Assembly (NCBI RefSeq): GCF_014649755.1
Contig: NZ_BMTQ01000003.1
Span: 599,783 to 663,782 of the forward strand
Direction: 5' to 3'
Length of the DNA stretch: 64,000 nucleotides
Origin: Streptomyces litmocidini
Lineage (GTDB): Bacteria > Actinomycetota > Actinomycetes > Streptomycetales > Streptomycetaceae
The notes under the pieces were generated by a model that made no database searches, had not been told where the DNA came from, and saw only the letters and a program-made list of their open reading frames with translations. The position numbers and the translations under genes were made by a program. This document shows positions 17,584-25,898 of the stretch, in pieces (the stretch's first letter is position 1; the number at the start of each line of letters is the position of its first letter).

Positions 17584-18046
17584 GCAGCGGGGGCGGCGGC
17601 CGGCTCACCACGCACGGCGCGGACGATCCGGCCTCCGCCTCCACCGGCGTCCGAGGAGCCTCCGCCTCCACCACCGTCCGAAGACCGGCGGCACCCGCCG
17701 GGCACCCCGCCCCCCGTCCGGCGTCGCGACCGCGTCGGCCACGATCACGGCGCGGAGGACGAACGCCACGGTCGCGCCGGACGGTGGCGGCCGGCGCGAC
17801 CGTCCGGCGCGCCTCCTGCGACATCACCATGGACACCGAGGGCCATCGGCCGAACCATCGTGCCCACGGGGCGAGTTCCCCTCCTGTCCGACCGCCCGCT
17901 CGGAGGCCTTGCCCGAGCTCGCCGACGCGGATCCCCGTGTCAGCGATGATTCCGGTCTGCCCGGCGGCGTCTGCGGGACCGGACCGCGGCCGGTCTCCCC
18001 CCTGCACCAGGTCCTCCTGGCCCTCGGCATCACACCCGGGATCGCC
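17584..18046. other. Gene-poor interval after the alcohol dehydrogenase
   Basis: No frame here has both convincing codon use and family resemblance. A long open minus-strand frame continues from the NRPS relic, but its amino-acid composition is not protein-like. I regard this interval as decayed sequence. Confidence 0.6.
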
Positions 18047-18343
18047 CGCCGAGGCGTCCCGCAGGCCCGGGTACCGTCCCTCCAGGCGGGTGACGGCCGA
18101 TTCCACCTCGGCGGGCTCCACGCGAAAGCCCCGCACCTTGACCTGGGCGTCGTCGCGCCCGAGGAACTGGAGGGCCACCGGGGGAAGGAAGGCCTGCTCG
18201 ACGTGCTCGCGGTCGAGGAGGCCCAGCAGCGCGGGCAGGTCGCGGCGTTCCGTGTGGCCGGCCAGGCACAGTGTTCCGCCCGAGCAGAGCGTGGAGAAGA
18301 TTTCCTGGAAGGAGATGTCGAAGCTCAGCGGTGCGTACTGCAC
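18047..18343 (-). pseudogene. NRPS adenylation-domain relic with internal deletion
   Basis: The minus strand reads LQYAPLSFDISFQEIFSTL, then CSGGTLCLAGHTERRDLPALL and EQAFLPPVALQ. This is the A3-A4 region of a nonribosomal peptide synthetase adenylation domain. It then jumps directly, around 18166, to FLGRDDAQVKVRGFRVEPAEVE, the A8 motif. About 200-250 residues that normally separate these motifs are missing, and there is no start or condensation/carrier domain. The relic is short but unmistakable. It shows that an NRPS gene once lay here, or that a fragment was carried in by recombination. Confidence 0.75.
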
Positions 18344-18463
18344 CTCCCGAAGACAGGTTCACCTGTCTGTTGAGCCCGGGGGCGGGCCAGGGAGAAGAGG
18401 TTGTGCCGCCATGGCGGGAGGCACAGCCGTTTCAGGGTTCGGTGAGGGGGGCTGCACAGGCCG

Positions 18464-18499
18464 ACGGCTCCCGTCCCGTGGGCAACGGGAGAGGGAGCC
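18464..18499 (-). terminator. Hairpin downstream of the GlsB-like gene
   Basis: Outer arms CGGCTCCC/GGGAGCCG enclose an inner CCCGT/ACGGG stem. The structure begins 35 bp after the stop of the minus-strand membrane-protein gene. Confidence 0.6.
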
Positions 18500-18533
18500 G
18501 TTCGGGGGCTGTGGGGCGTGTGCCCCGGCTCGA

Positions 18534-18812
18534 TCAGGCGTGGCGATGGGTGTGCCGGTTGCCGGTGATGAGGCGGTAGAGGGCGAGGAGGATGACGGAG
18601 CCGACGATGGCGGCGATCCAGGTGGATATCTCGAAGAAGCCGTCGACGGAGTCCACACCGAAGATGACCTTGCCGAGCCAGCCACCGAGCAGGCCGCCGG
18701 CGATGCCGATGAGCATGGTGATGATGATGCCGCCGGGGTCCTTGCCCGGCATCAGGGCCTTGGCGATGGCGCCGGCGATCAGGCCGATGAGGATCCACGC
18801 GATGATGCCCAT
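18534..18812 (-). CDS. GlsB/YeaQ/YmgE family (transglycosylase-associated) membrane protein, 92 aa
   Basis: This small protein has three hydrophobic segments and glycine-rich motifs typical of the family: GIIAWILIGLIAGAIAK at the start, GIIITMLIGIAGGLLGGWLG in the middle, and WIAAIVGSVILLALYRL near the end. Family members are cytoplasmic-membrane stress proteins, often controlled by SigB-like sigma factors; their biochemical role is unknown. ATG 18812 has GTGGAG upstream. The C-terminal NRHTHRHA is histidine-rich. It stands alone between decayed DNA and a long empty leader region. Confidence 0.92.
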   Translation of the reverse strand: MGIIAWILIGLIAGAIAKALMPGKDPGGIIITMLIGIAGGLLGGWLGKVIFGVDSVDGFFEISTWIAAIVGSVILLALYRLITGNRHTHRHA

Positions 18813-19201
18813 GGTGCTTCTCCACTTCGTCGTATAAGGACCGTGTCAGCTCAACGTCTGCACCGATCTCGTCCGGACAAACGTCTTCTCCGGCACCGGA
18901 GCCGTGCGAGTCCGTGTACGAGGGGCACCCCCGGGACGTCATGAAGCCGATGCGCCTCTCCCCGGGTCGGTGCGGATCCCTCTGCCGTACCGCCGGCAAT
19001 CGAGGCCGGCTTGCCGCCCCACCCTGCGCCGCATCACCATGCCGCCTGATGGCCTGCCAGCGAAGTCGGCGGAAGGTCCGCATCCGGCTGACCGGACCTG
19101 CCCGCACCCGAGCACACACCGAAAGGCACGCTTCTCGACCGCGCGACCGGGAAGGGGCGCGATGCGCCCCCTCCCGCCGTCACGACGGCAGCCACCGGCC
19201 G
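18813..19201. other. Intergenic region with no recognisable gene
   Basis: About 390 bp between two minus-strand genes. No frame has a family signature. The part next to 18812 must hold the promoter of the GlsB-like gene, but I cannot place -35/-10 elements with confidence. Confidence 0.5.
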
Positions 19202-19222
19202 GGGCCGAGCACCCCTCGGCCC
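19202..19222 (-). terminator. Hairpin downstream of the pirin gene
   Basis: An 8-bp perfect stem GGGCCGAG/CTCGGCCC with a 5-nt loop lies 27 bp after the pirin stop. Confidence 0.5.
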
Positions 19223-19249
19223 TTCATCGGCTCGACAGGAAAAACCAGC

Positions 19250-20215
19250 TCAGCGCACCCTTCCCCGCGCCTTCAGCTGCGTCGCCGGCACCTCCGGCGC
19301 GTCCAGGCGGTCGCCGTCGTAGCCCTTCACCTCGCCGAAGCGGGAGCCGGTCGTCCAGTCCTCCCGGGCCTGGCGGATCTCCTCGTCCGTGCGGCCCACG
19401 AAGTTCCACCACATCACGATCTCCTCCTCGAAGGGTTCCCCGCCGAGGAGCATCAGGCCCGCGTCGGAGTCGGCGCGGAGGGGGAGTTCCGTGCGGCCGC
19501 AGCCGAGGTAGAGCATGGAGCCGGGCAGGACGGGGACGCCGTCGACGTGGGCCTCGCCGGACATGCCGAGGACCGCGTACTCGAAGTCGGGTTCCAGGGG
19601 CAGGCCCGTCTCGGTGCCCGCCGCGAGGGCGAGGTCCGCGCCGACGATCGGGGTGTACGTGGTGCCCGGCGAGGCCGCTCCGTCGAGGGCGCCGAGGATC
19701 ACCGTGGCGGTGAGGCCGGGCGCGGTGATCCGGGGCAGGTCGGCGTGGTGCTGGAAGTGCGGCTCCACGTGCCGGTGGGCGTCGGGGAGGGCGACCCAGA
19801 GCTGTGCGCCGTGGAGGAAGCGGGCGTGCGGCCGGGGGCTCTCCTCCGAGTGGGAGATCGCCCGGCCCGAGGTCATGAGGCCCAGTTCGCGCGGGCGGAT
19901 GGTCTGCAGGCTGCCGGTGGAGTCGCGGTGGAGCACCTCGCCCTCGTGGAGCCAGCTGACGGTCTGCAGGCCCATGTGCGGGTGCGGCGGGACCTGCATG
20001 CCGGGCTCGTCGGCGATGTCGTCGGGGCCGTAGTGGTCGACGAAGACCCAGGCGCCGACCATGCGCCGCCCGAGGTTCGGGAGCAGCCTGCGGACCTCGG
20101 TCGACTCGCCGAGCCGGACGCGGCGGGGGCTGAGCAGCTCCCGTACCGGTTCGGCGACGACGAAGCCGCGACCGCCGCACACGGACAGAGTGGCCTGACG
20201 ATCGAGATTGCTCAT
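19250..20215 (-). CDS. Pirin family protein, 321 aa
   Basis: This is a bicupin of the pirin family. The metal-site pattern is visible as VPPHPHMGLQTVSWLHEGEVLHRDS near residues 75-97, with His, His and Glu ligands, followed by HSEESPRPHARFLHGAQLWVALP. The C-terminal cupin ends with FVGRTDEEIRQAREDW, also typical. Pirins are cytoplasmic iron proteins with quercetinase-like or regulatory roles. The chosen ATG at 20215 gives the standard N-terminus and family length. The divergent neighbour is a small TPR protein gene. Confidence 0.93.
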   Translation of the reverse strand: MSNLDRQATLSVCGGRGFVVAEPVRELLSPRRVRLGESTEVRRLLPNLGRRMVGAWVFVDHYGPDDIADEPGMQVPPHPHMGLQTVSWLHEGEVLHRDSTGSLQTIRPRELGLMTSGRAISHSEESPRPHARFLHGAQLWVALPDAHRHVEPHFQHHADLPRITAPGLTATVILGALDGAASPGTTYTPIVGADLALAAGTETGLPLEPDFEYAVLGMSGEAHVDGVPVLPGSMLYLGCGRTELPLRADSDAGLMLLGGEPFEEEIVMWWNFVGRTDEEIRQAREDWTTGSRFGEVKGYDGDRLDAPEVPATQLKARGRVR

Positions 20216-20319
20216 GGCACTCAACCCATTCTTGGTGGAATGTTCAACTAATCGGCGGTGTTGACGTGGTCGACCACCTCCCAGGGTGGCAGATCCGAAG
20301 CTCTGGAAAGGGAGCGCAA

Positions 20320-20664
20320 GTGAGCGACACGTACTACGAGTTCGGTACGGCCGGGGAGCGCTGGGAGCGGGCGCAGCTGTTCTTCGACGCGAAGGAGTAC
20401 GGAACCGCCGTCCGCATCCTGCGCGGCCTCGTCGCCGAGCACCCGGAGCAGACGGCCCAGCGGCTCCTCCTCGCCCGGGCCTACTACCACTCCGCGCAGC
20501 TCTCCCGCGCCGAGACCGAGCTGCGCGCCGTTCTGGAGCGCGACCCGGTCGAGCACTACGCCCGTCTGATGCTCGGGCGCACCCTGGAGCGCCAGGGGCG
20601 CCCGGAGGAGGCCGCGCCGCACCTTCGGATGGCCGCCGCCATGACGGGCGAGACCCTGTCCTGA
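20320..20664 (+). CDS. Small tetratricopeptide-repeat protein, 114 aa
   Basis: Two to three TPR-like helical repeats are visible, for example ERWERAQLFFDAKEYGTAVRI, RLLLARAYYHSAQLSRAETE and ARLMLGRTLERQGRPEEA. The product is probably a cytoplasmic protein-protein interaction module without catalytic domain. I chose GTG 20320 because AAAGGGAG precedes it at the right distance; an ATG at 20266 would add residues unlike the family. It is divergent from the pirin gene. Confidence 0.88.
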   Translation: MSDTYYEFGTAGERWERAQLFFDAKEYGTAVRILRGLVAEHPEQTAQRLLLARAYYHSAQLSRAETELRAVLERDPVEHYARLMLGRTLERQGRPEEAAPHLRMAAAMTGETLS

Positions 20665-20674
20665 CGCGCCGCTG

Positions 20675-20691
20675 ATACCCCCACGCGGTAT
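20675..20691. promoter_or_regulatory. CsoR-like copper operator
   Basis: ATACC-N7-GGTAT, with C-rich content next to the left half, matches the pattern of CsoR operators in actinobacteria. It overlaps a TATATT -10-like element (20689-20694) and lies 24 bp before a DUF6153-like gene followed by a DUF305 gene, families that occur in copper-responsive operons. Confidence 0.6.
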
Positions 20692-20715
20692 ATTCGCCGC
20701 CAGGAGGTCCTGGCT

Positions 20716-21168
20716 GTGCGTACACACCGAGCGGAACACGGTGAGCGAGCGGGAGGTGCCGTCGGGCACCTCCTGCTCGTCGTCGTGCTCGCGCTCGGGG
20801 TGTTCCTGATGCACACCGTCGGCCACCCCGAGGGCTCCGGCGGAGACATGAGCACGAGCACGGATGCCGTGTCCGGCCCGCATCACGGCTCCCCGGCGTA
20901 CGCCCCCGCGTCGCACGACGGCGCCCCGCACGCCGGTGGGGGCTCCGACGCCCGGCACGAACCGGGCACGGGGACGGGGACGGACATGACCACCCTCTGC
21001 GTGGCCGTCCTCGGCGCCTGGCTGCTCGCGGGACTCGTCCGGGCCGCGCTCGGACGCCGCGCCGACCGGCTCGTCCTCCCCCTCGCGCGGCTCGTCCGCG
21101 CCGTCGGGCCGCACGGCCCTCCCCCGCGGCCCCCCGACCTCGCCCGGCTGTCCGTCCTGCGGATATAG
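20716..21168 (+). CDS. DUF6153-like membrane protein, 150 aa
   Basis: GTG 20716 follows a strong AGGAGGT site. The protein has two hydrophobic segments (about 19-33, HLLLVVVLALGVFLMHTVG; and about 90-108, TTLCVAVLGAWLLAGLV). Between them lies a histidine- and serine-rich loop with GPHHGS, SHDGAPHAGG and DARHEPG that could bind metal. A CsoR-like box upstream and a DUF305 lipoprotein downstream suggest a copper-response role at the membrane. The biochemical function of the family is not known. Confidence 0.75.
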   Translation: MRTHRAEHGERAGGAVGHLLLVVVLALGVFLMHTVGHPEGSGGDMSTSTDAVSGPHHGSPAYAPASHDGAPHAGGGSDARHEPGTGTGTDMTTLCVAVLGAWLLAGLVRAALGRRADRLVLPLARLVRAVGPHGPPPRPPDLARLSVLRI

Positions 21169-21276
21169 ACCGAACCCGCGCGCCCGGGGCCGCTCCACGC
21201 CGCCCCCGCGCCGCCGGTCGTTCCCTTTCCGCCGTACGTACGCGCCGTACGTACACACAGCACACGAGGTATCCCC

Positions 21277-21930
21277 ATGCGCGCCTTCACGCACCGCACC
21301 ACCCGCAAGCTCGCCCTGGCCGGGGCGCTCGCCGGAGCCGGGCTGCTCCTGACCGCCTGCGGCACCGACGGCGGCACGAGCGGGACGGACCACGGCGGGA
21401 CGTCCGCCACGTCCTCCGGCACGCCTTCCGCCACCGCCTCCGCTCCCGCCGCCGGCGCGGACTCCGCCCCCGGGGACTTCAACGACGCGGACGTCATGTT
21501 CGCGCAGATGATGATCCCGCACCACGAGCAGGCCCTGGAGATGGCGGAACTCGCCGACGGCCGCGCCGAGGACCCCGAGGTCAAGAAGCTGGTCGCCGCG
21601 ATCGAGCAGGCCCAGGACCCGGAGATCCGGAAGATGAAGGCCTGGCTGAAGGGCTGGGGCAAGCCGGAGTCCGCCGGCCACGGCTCCGGACACGGCATGT
21701 CCGGGATGATGTCCGACCAGGACATGAAGGACCTGGCCGCCACCCAGGGCAAGGCCTTCGACCGGAAGTTCGCCGAGCTGATGATCGCCCACCACGACGG
21801 GGCCGTCGCCATGGCGAAGGACGAGCAGGAGGACGGCGCCAACGCCACGGCCAGGAAGCTCGCCGACGACGTCGTACGGACCCAGTCCGCCGAGGTCGAC
21901 CAGCTGCGGAAGATCCTCGACCGCCTCTGA
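21277..21930 (+). CDS. DUF305 domain-containing lipoprotein, 217 aa
   Basis: An N-terminal signal peptide ends in the lipobox LLTAC near residues 24-28, followed by a Thr/Ser/Gly/Ala-rich linker. The DUF305 ferritin-like domain has paired motifs DVMFAQMMIPHHEQALEMA near 70 and FAELMIAHHDGAVAMAKDE near 168, with His-His ligands. A His/Met-rich stretch (GHGSGHGMSGMMSDQDM) lies between them. The protein would be anchored outside the membrane and is plausibly a copper-binding protein, given the CsoR-like operator ahead of the preceding gene. Confidence 0.9.
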   Translation: MRAFTHRTTRKLALAGALAGAGLLLTACGTDGGTSGTDHGGTSATSSGTPSATASAPAAGADSAPGDFNDADVMFAQMMIPHHEQALEMAELADGRAEDPEVKKLVAAIEQAQDPEIRKMKAWLKGWGKPESAGHGSGHGMSGMMSDQDMKDLAATQGKAFDRKFAELMIAHHDGAVAMAKDEQEDGANATARKLADDVVRTQSAEVDQLRKILDRL

Positions 21931-21944
21931 TCCCGTCCGGCTCC

Positions 21945-21976
21945 GGGCGGCCCGTCCCAGGAGGGACGGGCCGCCC
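21945..21976. terminator. Bidirectional terminator
   Basis: A perfect 14-bp stem GGGCGGCCCGTCCC with its complement and a 4-nt loop lies between the convergent DUF305 and amidohydrolase genes, 14 bp and 5 bp from their stops. Confidence 0.85.
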
Positions 21977-21981
21977 CGCCG

Positions 21982-23643
21982 TCACGCCCCCTGTCGCCGG
22001 TCCACGACCACCTCTCCGCCCACCACGACCGTCTCCGCCACCGTGCCCGGGATCTCCTCGGGGGCGATGCGGAGGATGTCGCGGGAGAGGACGACGAAGT
22101 CGGCGAGCTTGCCCACCGTCAGCGAGCCGCGCTCGTGCTCCAGGAAGTTGGCGTAGGCCGAGCCCCTCGTGTAGCCCTCGACGGCGGTGGCGACGTCGAT
22201 CGTCTCGCCGGCCGTCCAGGCCTCGCCGCCGCCGGGCGGCCGGCGGGTCACGGCCGCGTGGATGCCGACCATGGGGTCCATCTCGGCGACGTTCCAGTCG
22301 CTGGAGAGCGCGAGGACCGCACCGGCCGCGTGCAGGCTGCGCAGCGGCCAGGCCTTGTGCCAGCGCTCGGGGCCGACGTTCTCGGCCCAGTCCTGGCCGG
22401 GTCCCGCGATGTCGGGGGCGGCGTGCCGGGGCTGCATGCAGGCGACGACGCCGAGTGCCGCGAAGCGCGGGGTGTCGGCCGGGTCGAGGCACTCGACGTG
22501 GACGACCTGGTGGCGGGCGTCGCGCGGCCCGTTGACGGCGCGGGCCCGCTCGACGGCGTCGAGGACGGTGCGGATGCCCCGGTCGCCGGTGGCGTGGACG
22601 AAGCACTGGAAGCCGCGCGCGTCGAGCCGGGTGAGCAGCTCGGCGAACTCCTCGGGCGGGTAGAAGGTGTCGCCGCGGTGGTGGGAGCAACCGGCGTAGG
22701 GCTCCAGGAGGGCGGCGGTGCGGGGTTCGACGACGTCGTCGATGTACAGCTTGAGCGGCCCGACCCGCAGCCGGTCGTCGGCGTACGCGTCGGCCGCCGT
22801 CTCGAAGTCGTCCAGGTCCGCTTCGGTGGTGCCGCGCGGATGGAAGAGCGCGGCGACGATCCGGGAGCGGAGCCGGCCCTCGGCGCGGGCACGCTCGAAG
22901 AGGGCGAGGTCGTCGAGGGAGTTCTGCGGTTCGACGACGGTGGTGATGCCGTAGCCGATGGCGTCGTCCAGGCTCTTGACGAGCCGTCCGTACTGCCGGT
23001 CGGGCGAGGCCCACGGGAGGCCGAGCTCGCGCAGGGCGCGGTGGCCTTCGCGGGAGAGGCCCTTGACGGCGAAGTCCTTGACGAATCCGGTGGGTTCGCC
23101 GGTGGCGGGGTCGGTGACGGCCCGCCCGAAGGGCAGTTCGGTGTGGTCGCGGTCGACGCCGAGGCGGCGGAGGGCGGCGGTGTTGAGCCAGGCGGTGTGG
23201 ACGTCGTAGCTGAGGACGAGGGCGGGGGTGTCCCCGGTGGCCGGGTCGAGGTCGGCGGCGGTGGGCATCCGCCCGCCGGGGATCGCGGAGTAGTCGAAGG
23301 CCTCGGCCTCGATCCACCCGGCGTCCGGGTGGGCCGCGCGCCAGGTGCGGATGCGCCGGTGGATCTCGTCGAGCGTGCGGGCTCCGGCGAGCTGGACGCA
23401 GGCGTCGTCGGAGCCGAGGCGGACGTGGTTGTGGGCGTCGACGAAGCCGGGCAGGACGAGTCGCCCGCCGGCGTCGAGGATCCGGGTGTCGGGGCCCGTC
23501 CAGTCGGCCGCTTCGGCATCGGCTCCGATCCAGACGACGCGTCCGGCGCGGACGGCGAGGGCCTGGGCCTCGGGGAGCGCCGGGTCGACGGTGTGGATGC
23601 GGGCCCCGGTGAGGACGAGGTCGGCGGGGACGGTGCGGTTCAT
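21982..23643 (-). CDS. Amidohydrolase family protein (YtcJ-like, Amidohydro_3), 553 aa
   Basis: This is a metal-dependent amidohydrolase. The N-terminal beta-sandwich has LVLTGARIHTVDP, followed by the metal motif LPGFVDAHNHVRLG (HxH) near residue 70. Later elements include CFVHATGDRGIRTVLDAVE near 335, VHVECLDPADTPRFAALGVVACMQP near 375 and LSSDWNVAEMDP near 445. The length and pattern suit the YtcJ group of imidazolone- or amide-hydrolysing enzymes of unknown substrate. It lies 40 bp downstream of an NCS1 permease gene in the same direction, which suggests a nucleobase, hydantoin or similar cyclic amide. Confidence 0.93.
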   Translation of the reverse strand: MNRTVPADLVLTGARIHTVDPALPEAQALAVRAGRVVWIGADAEAADWTGPDTRILDAGGRLVLPGFVDAHNHVRLGSDDACVQLAGARTLDEIHRRIRTWRAAHPDAGWIEAEAFDYSAIPGGRMPTAADLDPATGDTPALVLSYDVHTAWLNTAALRRLGVDRDHTELPFGRAVTDPATGEPTGFVKDFAVKGLSREGHRALRELGLPWASPDRQYGRLVKSLDDAIGYGITTVVEPQNSLDDLALFERARAEGRLRSRIVAALFHPRGTTEADLDDFETAADAYADDRLRVGPLKLYIDDVVEPRTAALLEPYAGCSHHRGDTFYPPEEFAELLTRLDARGFQCFVHATGDRGIRTVLDAVERARAVNGPRDARHQVVHVECLDPADTPRFAALGVVACMQPRHAAPDIAGPGQDWAENVGPERWHKAWPLRSLHAAGAVLALSSDWNVAEMDPMVGIHAAVTRRPPGGGEAWTAGETIDVATAVEGYTRGSAYANFLEHERGSLTVGKLADFVVLSRDILRIAPEEIPGTVAETVVVGGEVVVDRRQGA

Positions 23644-23683
23644 GGGGGTGTGGCTCCGTGTCGTACGAGAAGGGTCGAGGGGG

Positions 23684-25087
23684 TCACTGGATCGGGGCGA
23701 CGGTGCGGCGGGCGAGGAGCACGTACACCAGGGCGGAGACGACGGCGCCGAGGAGCGTGAGGTCCGCGCCGCCGAGCGGGGCGACGAGGGGGCCGGTCCA
23801 CAGCTCGGAGTCGCAGGTGAGGGCGGAGAAGAGGAGGCCGGCGAGGAGGGCGGTCATGCCGGCCGGGTGCCAGCCGGAGCGGTACCCGTAGGCGCCGCCG
23901 GTGTCCGCGTGCAGGGCGGCGGAGTCGTAGGTGCAGCGGCGGAGCACCATGTCGGCGAGGAAGACCCCGCCCCAGGGGGCGAAGACGATGATCAGGAGGG
24001 AGAGGAAGGAGAGGAGGGAGGTGGTGAAGTCGGTGAGGAAGAGGGCGCCGAGGGAGCCGGCGGCGGTGACGGCCGCGCTGATGACGATGGCGCGGGCCCG
24101 GCTCCAGGGGATGCCGAGGACCTGGAGGTTCAGGCTCGACGAGTAGAGCGTGATGATCGAGTTGGTGACGGAGCCGCCGAGCACCAGGGCGAGGAAGAGC
24201 GGCTGGAACCAGCCGGGGAGGAGGCCTTCGGTGCCGGCGACGGCGTCGGTCATGTCGGCCTGGGTCGCGGCGGCGACCCCGGCGACGCCGAGCGCGACGG
24301 AGGAGACGAAGCCGCCGAGGGCGCCGCTCCAGGTGAGGGCCTTGAGACTGGTGGTGCGGGGCAGGTAGCGGGTGTAGTCGGCGGGCATGGGGAGGTACGA
24401 GAAGGGGCCGGCGAACATGACGACGAAGGCGAGGCTCCAGCCGGAGGCGCCGGGCGCGGCGGCGGGGGCGGAGGTGTCGGCGCCGGGCAGGACGAGGACG
24501 AGCAGGGCGGCGAAGCCGGCGGCGAGGACGTAGGCCATCCAGCGCTCGGCGAACTGGACGGTGGCGTGGCCCCAGAGGGCGACGGCGAAGGTCAGCGCGA
24601 GGGTGACGGCGAGCGCGAGGGCGCGGGCGGCGTGTCCGCCGTTCCAGCCGAGGTCGCCGAAGAAGGCTTCGAGGGCGAGGGTGCCGACCACGGTGTTGAC
24701 GATGGTGTAGCCGATGCTGACGATCCAGTTCAGCAGTCCGGCGGGCCAGTTGCCGCGGCGGCCGAAGGCCGCGCGGGAGATGACGAGGGTGGCGGTGCCG
24801 GTGCGCACGCCGCTGAGTCCGGCCGCGCCGATGGCGAGGAAGGAGAGGCCGCCGAGCACGACGACGGCGGTGGCCTGCCAGAAGGAGAGCCCGAAGGCGA
24901 CGGCGAGGGCGCCGTTGATGACGTAGGTGAAGGTGAGGTTCGAGCCGAACCAGAGCCAGAAGACGTCCCTGGCCCCGCCGTGCCGTTCGGCGTCGGGGAT
25001 GGGGTCGATCCCGTGCTCCTCGACCTGGAAGACCTCGTCGGTCGCCGGCCGGCCCGTGGTCACGGGCGCCGTCTCGCGTTCGAGCAC
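23684..25087 (-). CDS. NCS1 family nucleobase/hydantoin:cation symporter, 467 aa
   Basis: This is a 12-helix permease. The N-terminal region FWLWFGSNLTFTYVINGALAVAFGLSFWQA and the segment GPFSYLPMPADYTRYLPRTTS near residue 230 are typical of NCS1 cytosine, purine or hydantoin transporters. GTG 25087 is preceded by AGGAGT. The gene starts 26 bp from a 37-bp palindrome shared with the divergent TetR gene and is followed by the amidohydrolase, making a transport-plus-hydrolysis operon. The substrate is not decided by sequence alone. Confidence 0.92.
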   Translation of the reverse strand: MLERETAPVTTGRPATDEVFQVEEHGIDPIPDAERHGGARDVFWLWFGSNLTFTYVINGALAVAFGLSFWQATAVVVLGGLSFLAIGAAGLSGVRTGTATLVISRAAFGRRGNWPAGLLNWIVSIGYTIVNTVVGTLALEAFFGDLGWNGGHAARALALAVTLALTFAVALWGHATVQFAERWMAYVLAAGFAALLVLVLPGADTSAPAAAPGASGWSLAFVVMFAGPFSYLPMPADYTRYLPRTTSLKALTWSGALGGFVSSVALGVAGVAAATQADMTDAVAGTEGLLPGWFQPLFLALVLGGSVTNSIITLYSSSLNLQVLGIPWSRARAIVISAAVTAAGSLGALFLTDFTTSLLSFLSLLIIVFAPWGGVFLADMVLRRCTYDSAALHADTGGAYGYRSGWHPAGMTALLAGLLFSALTCDSELWTGPLVAPLGGADLTLLGAVVSALVYVLLARRTVAPIQ

Positions 25088-25112
25088 ACCGCACTCCTGT
25101 CGTGGATATCGC

Positions 25113-25149
25113 CTTGAATGCCGTTCTAACTTTTAGAACGGCATTCAAG
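25113..25149. promoter_or_regulatory. 37-bp perfect inverted repeat between permease and TetR genes
   Basis: Arms CTTGAATGCCGTTCTAA and TTAGAACGGCATTCAAG (17 bp, no mismatch) flank CTT. Each arm contains a roughly palindromic 11-mer (GAATGCCGTTC and its complement), with centres 20 bp apart, consistent with two dimers binding side by side. The site is AT-richer than its surroundings. It is the probable operator for the TetR protein at 25251. A leader hairpin for the permease mRNA is the alternative. Confidence 0.7.
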
Positions 25150-25250
25150 ATGCGCGAGGGGTCCGGGCCACGTCAAGGCCTTCGGAGGTTGCGGTTAAGG
25201 TCGATCCCGGACACGGGACTCGGTGGAACGGCAGGACGGGGACGGCGGCG

Positions 25251-25898
25251 GTGGCAGGCGCGGCACGACGGCGGGACGGGAACGTCACCCAGGAGCGGAT
25301 GCTGGAGGAGGCCATGACGGCGATCGCCGAGGACGGCCTCGCCTCCCTCACCATGTCGGCGCTCGCCGAGCGGCTCGGGACCAGCGGCGGGCACATCCTG
25401 TACTACTTCGGCAGCAAGGACCTGCTGCTGCTCGCCGCCCTCCGCTGGAGCGAGGCCGCGCTCGCCGAGGAGCGGCGCGCTCTGCTCGCCCGGCGGATCA
25501 CGGCCGAGCGCAAGCTCGACCTCTTCCTGCGGCTCTACCTCCCGCGCGGCCCGCGCGATCCGCGCTGGACCCTGTGGATCGAGCTCTGGGCCCGCACCCC
25601 CGGCAACACGGCGCTGCGCGAGGCGCAGGCCGAACTGGACACGGGCTGGCAGGAGGACCTGGAGGCCCTGCTCGCGGCGGGCGCGGCGCGACGGCGTTTC
25701 GCCCCGCTGGACGCAGCCGCCCGCGCCTCCGAACTCCTGGCCCTCCTCGACGGGTTGAGCACCCGGGTGGTCCTCGGCGAGGAGACGGGCCGGGATCCCC
25801 GGCCCGCCCTGGAGGCCGCGCGCTCGGCGGCGCGCGCCCTGGTTCCCCCGTACCCTTCGGACGGACGAGGGACCGTGACGGCGCATCAGCCGCGGTAG
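25251..25898 (+). CDS. TetR family transcriptional regulator, 215 aa
   Basis: The DNA-binding domain reads GLASLTMSALAERLGTSGGHILYYFGSKDLLLLAAL near residues 28-63. The C-terminal domain has YLPRGPRDPRWTLWIELWAR near 95, resembling the BetI/TetR_C_6 subgroup. The gene starts at GTG 25251 and is divergent from the permease-amidohydrolase operon, which it probably represses through the 37-bp palindrome. Its 3-prime end overlaps the convergent flavoprotein gene by 13 bp. Confidence 0.9.
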   Translation: MAGAARRRDGNVTQERMLEEAMTAIAEDGLASLTMSALAERLGTSGGHILYYFGSKDLLLLAALRWSEAALAEERRALLARRITAERKLDLFLRLYLPRGPRDPRWTLWIELWARTPGNTALREAQAELDTGWQEDLEALLAAGAARRRFAPLDAAARASELLALLDGLSTRVVLGEETGRDPRPALEAARSAARALVPPYPSDGRGTVTAHQPR

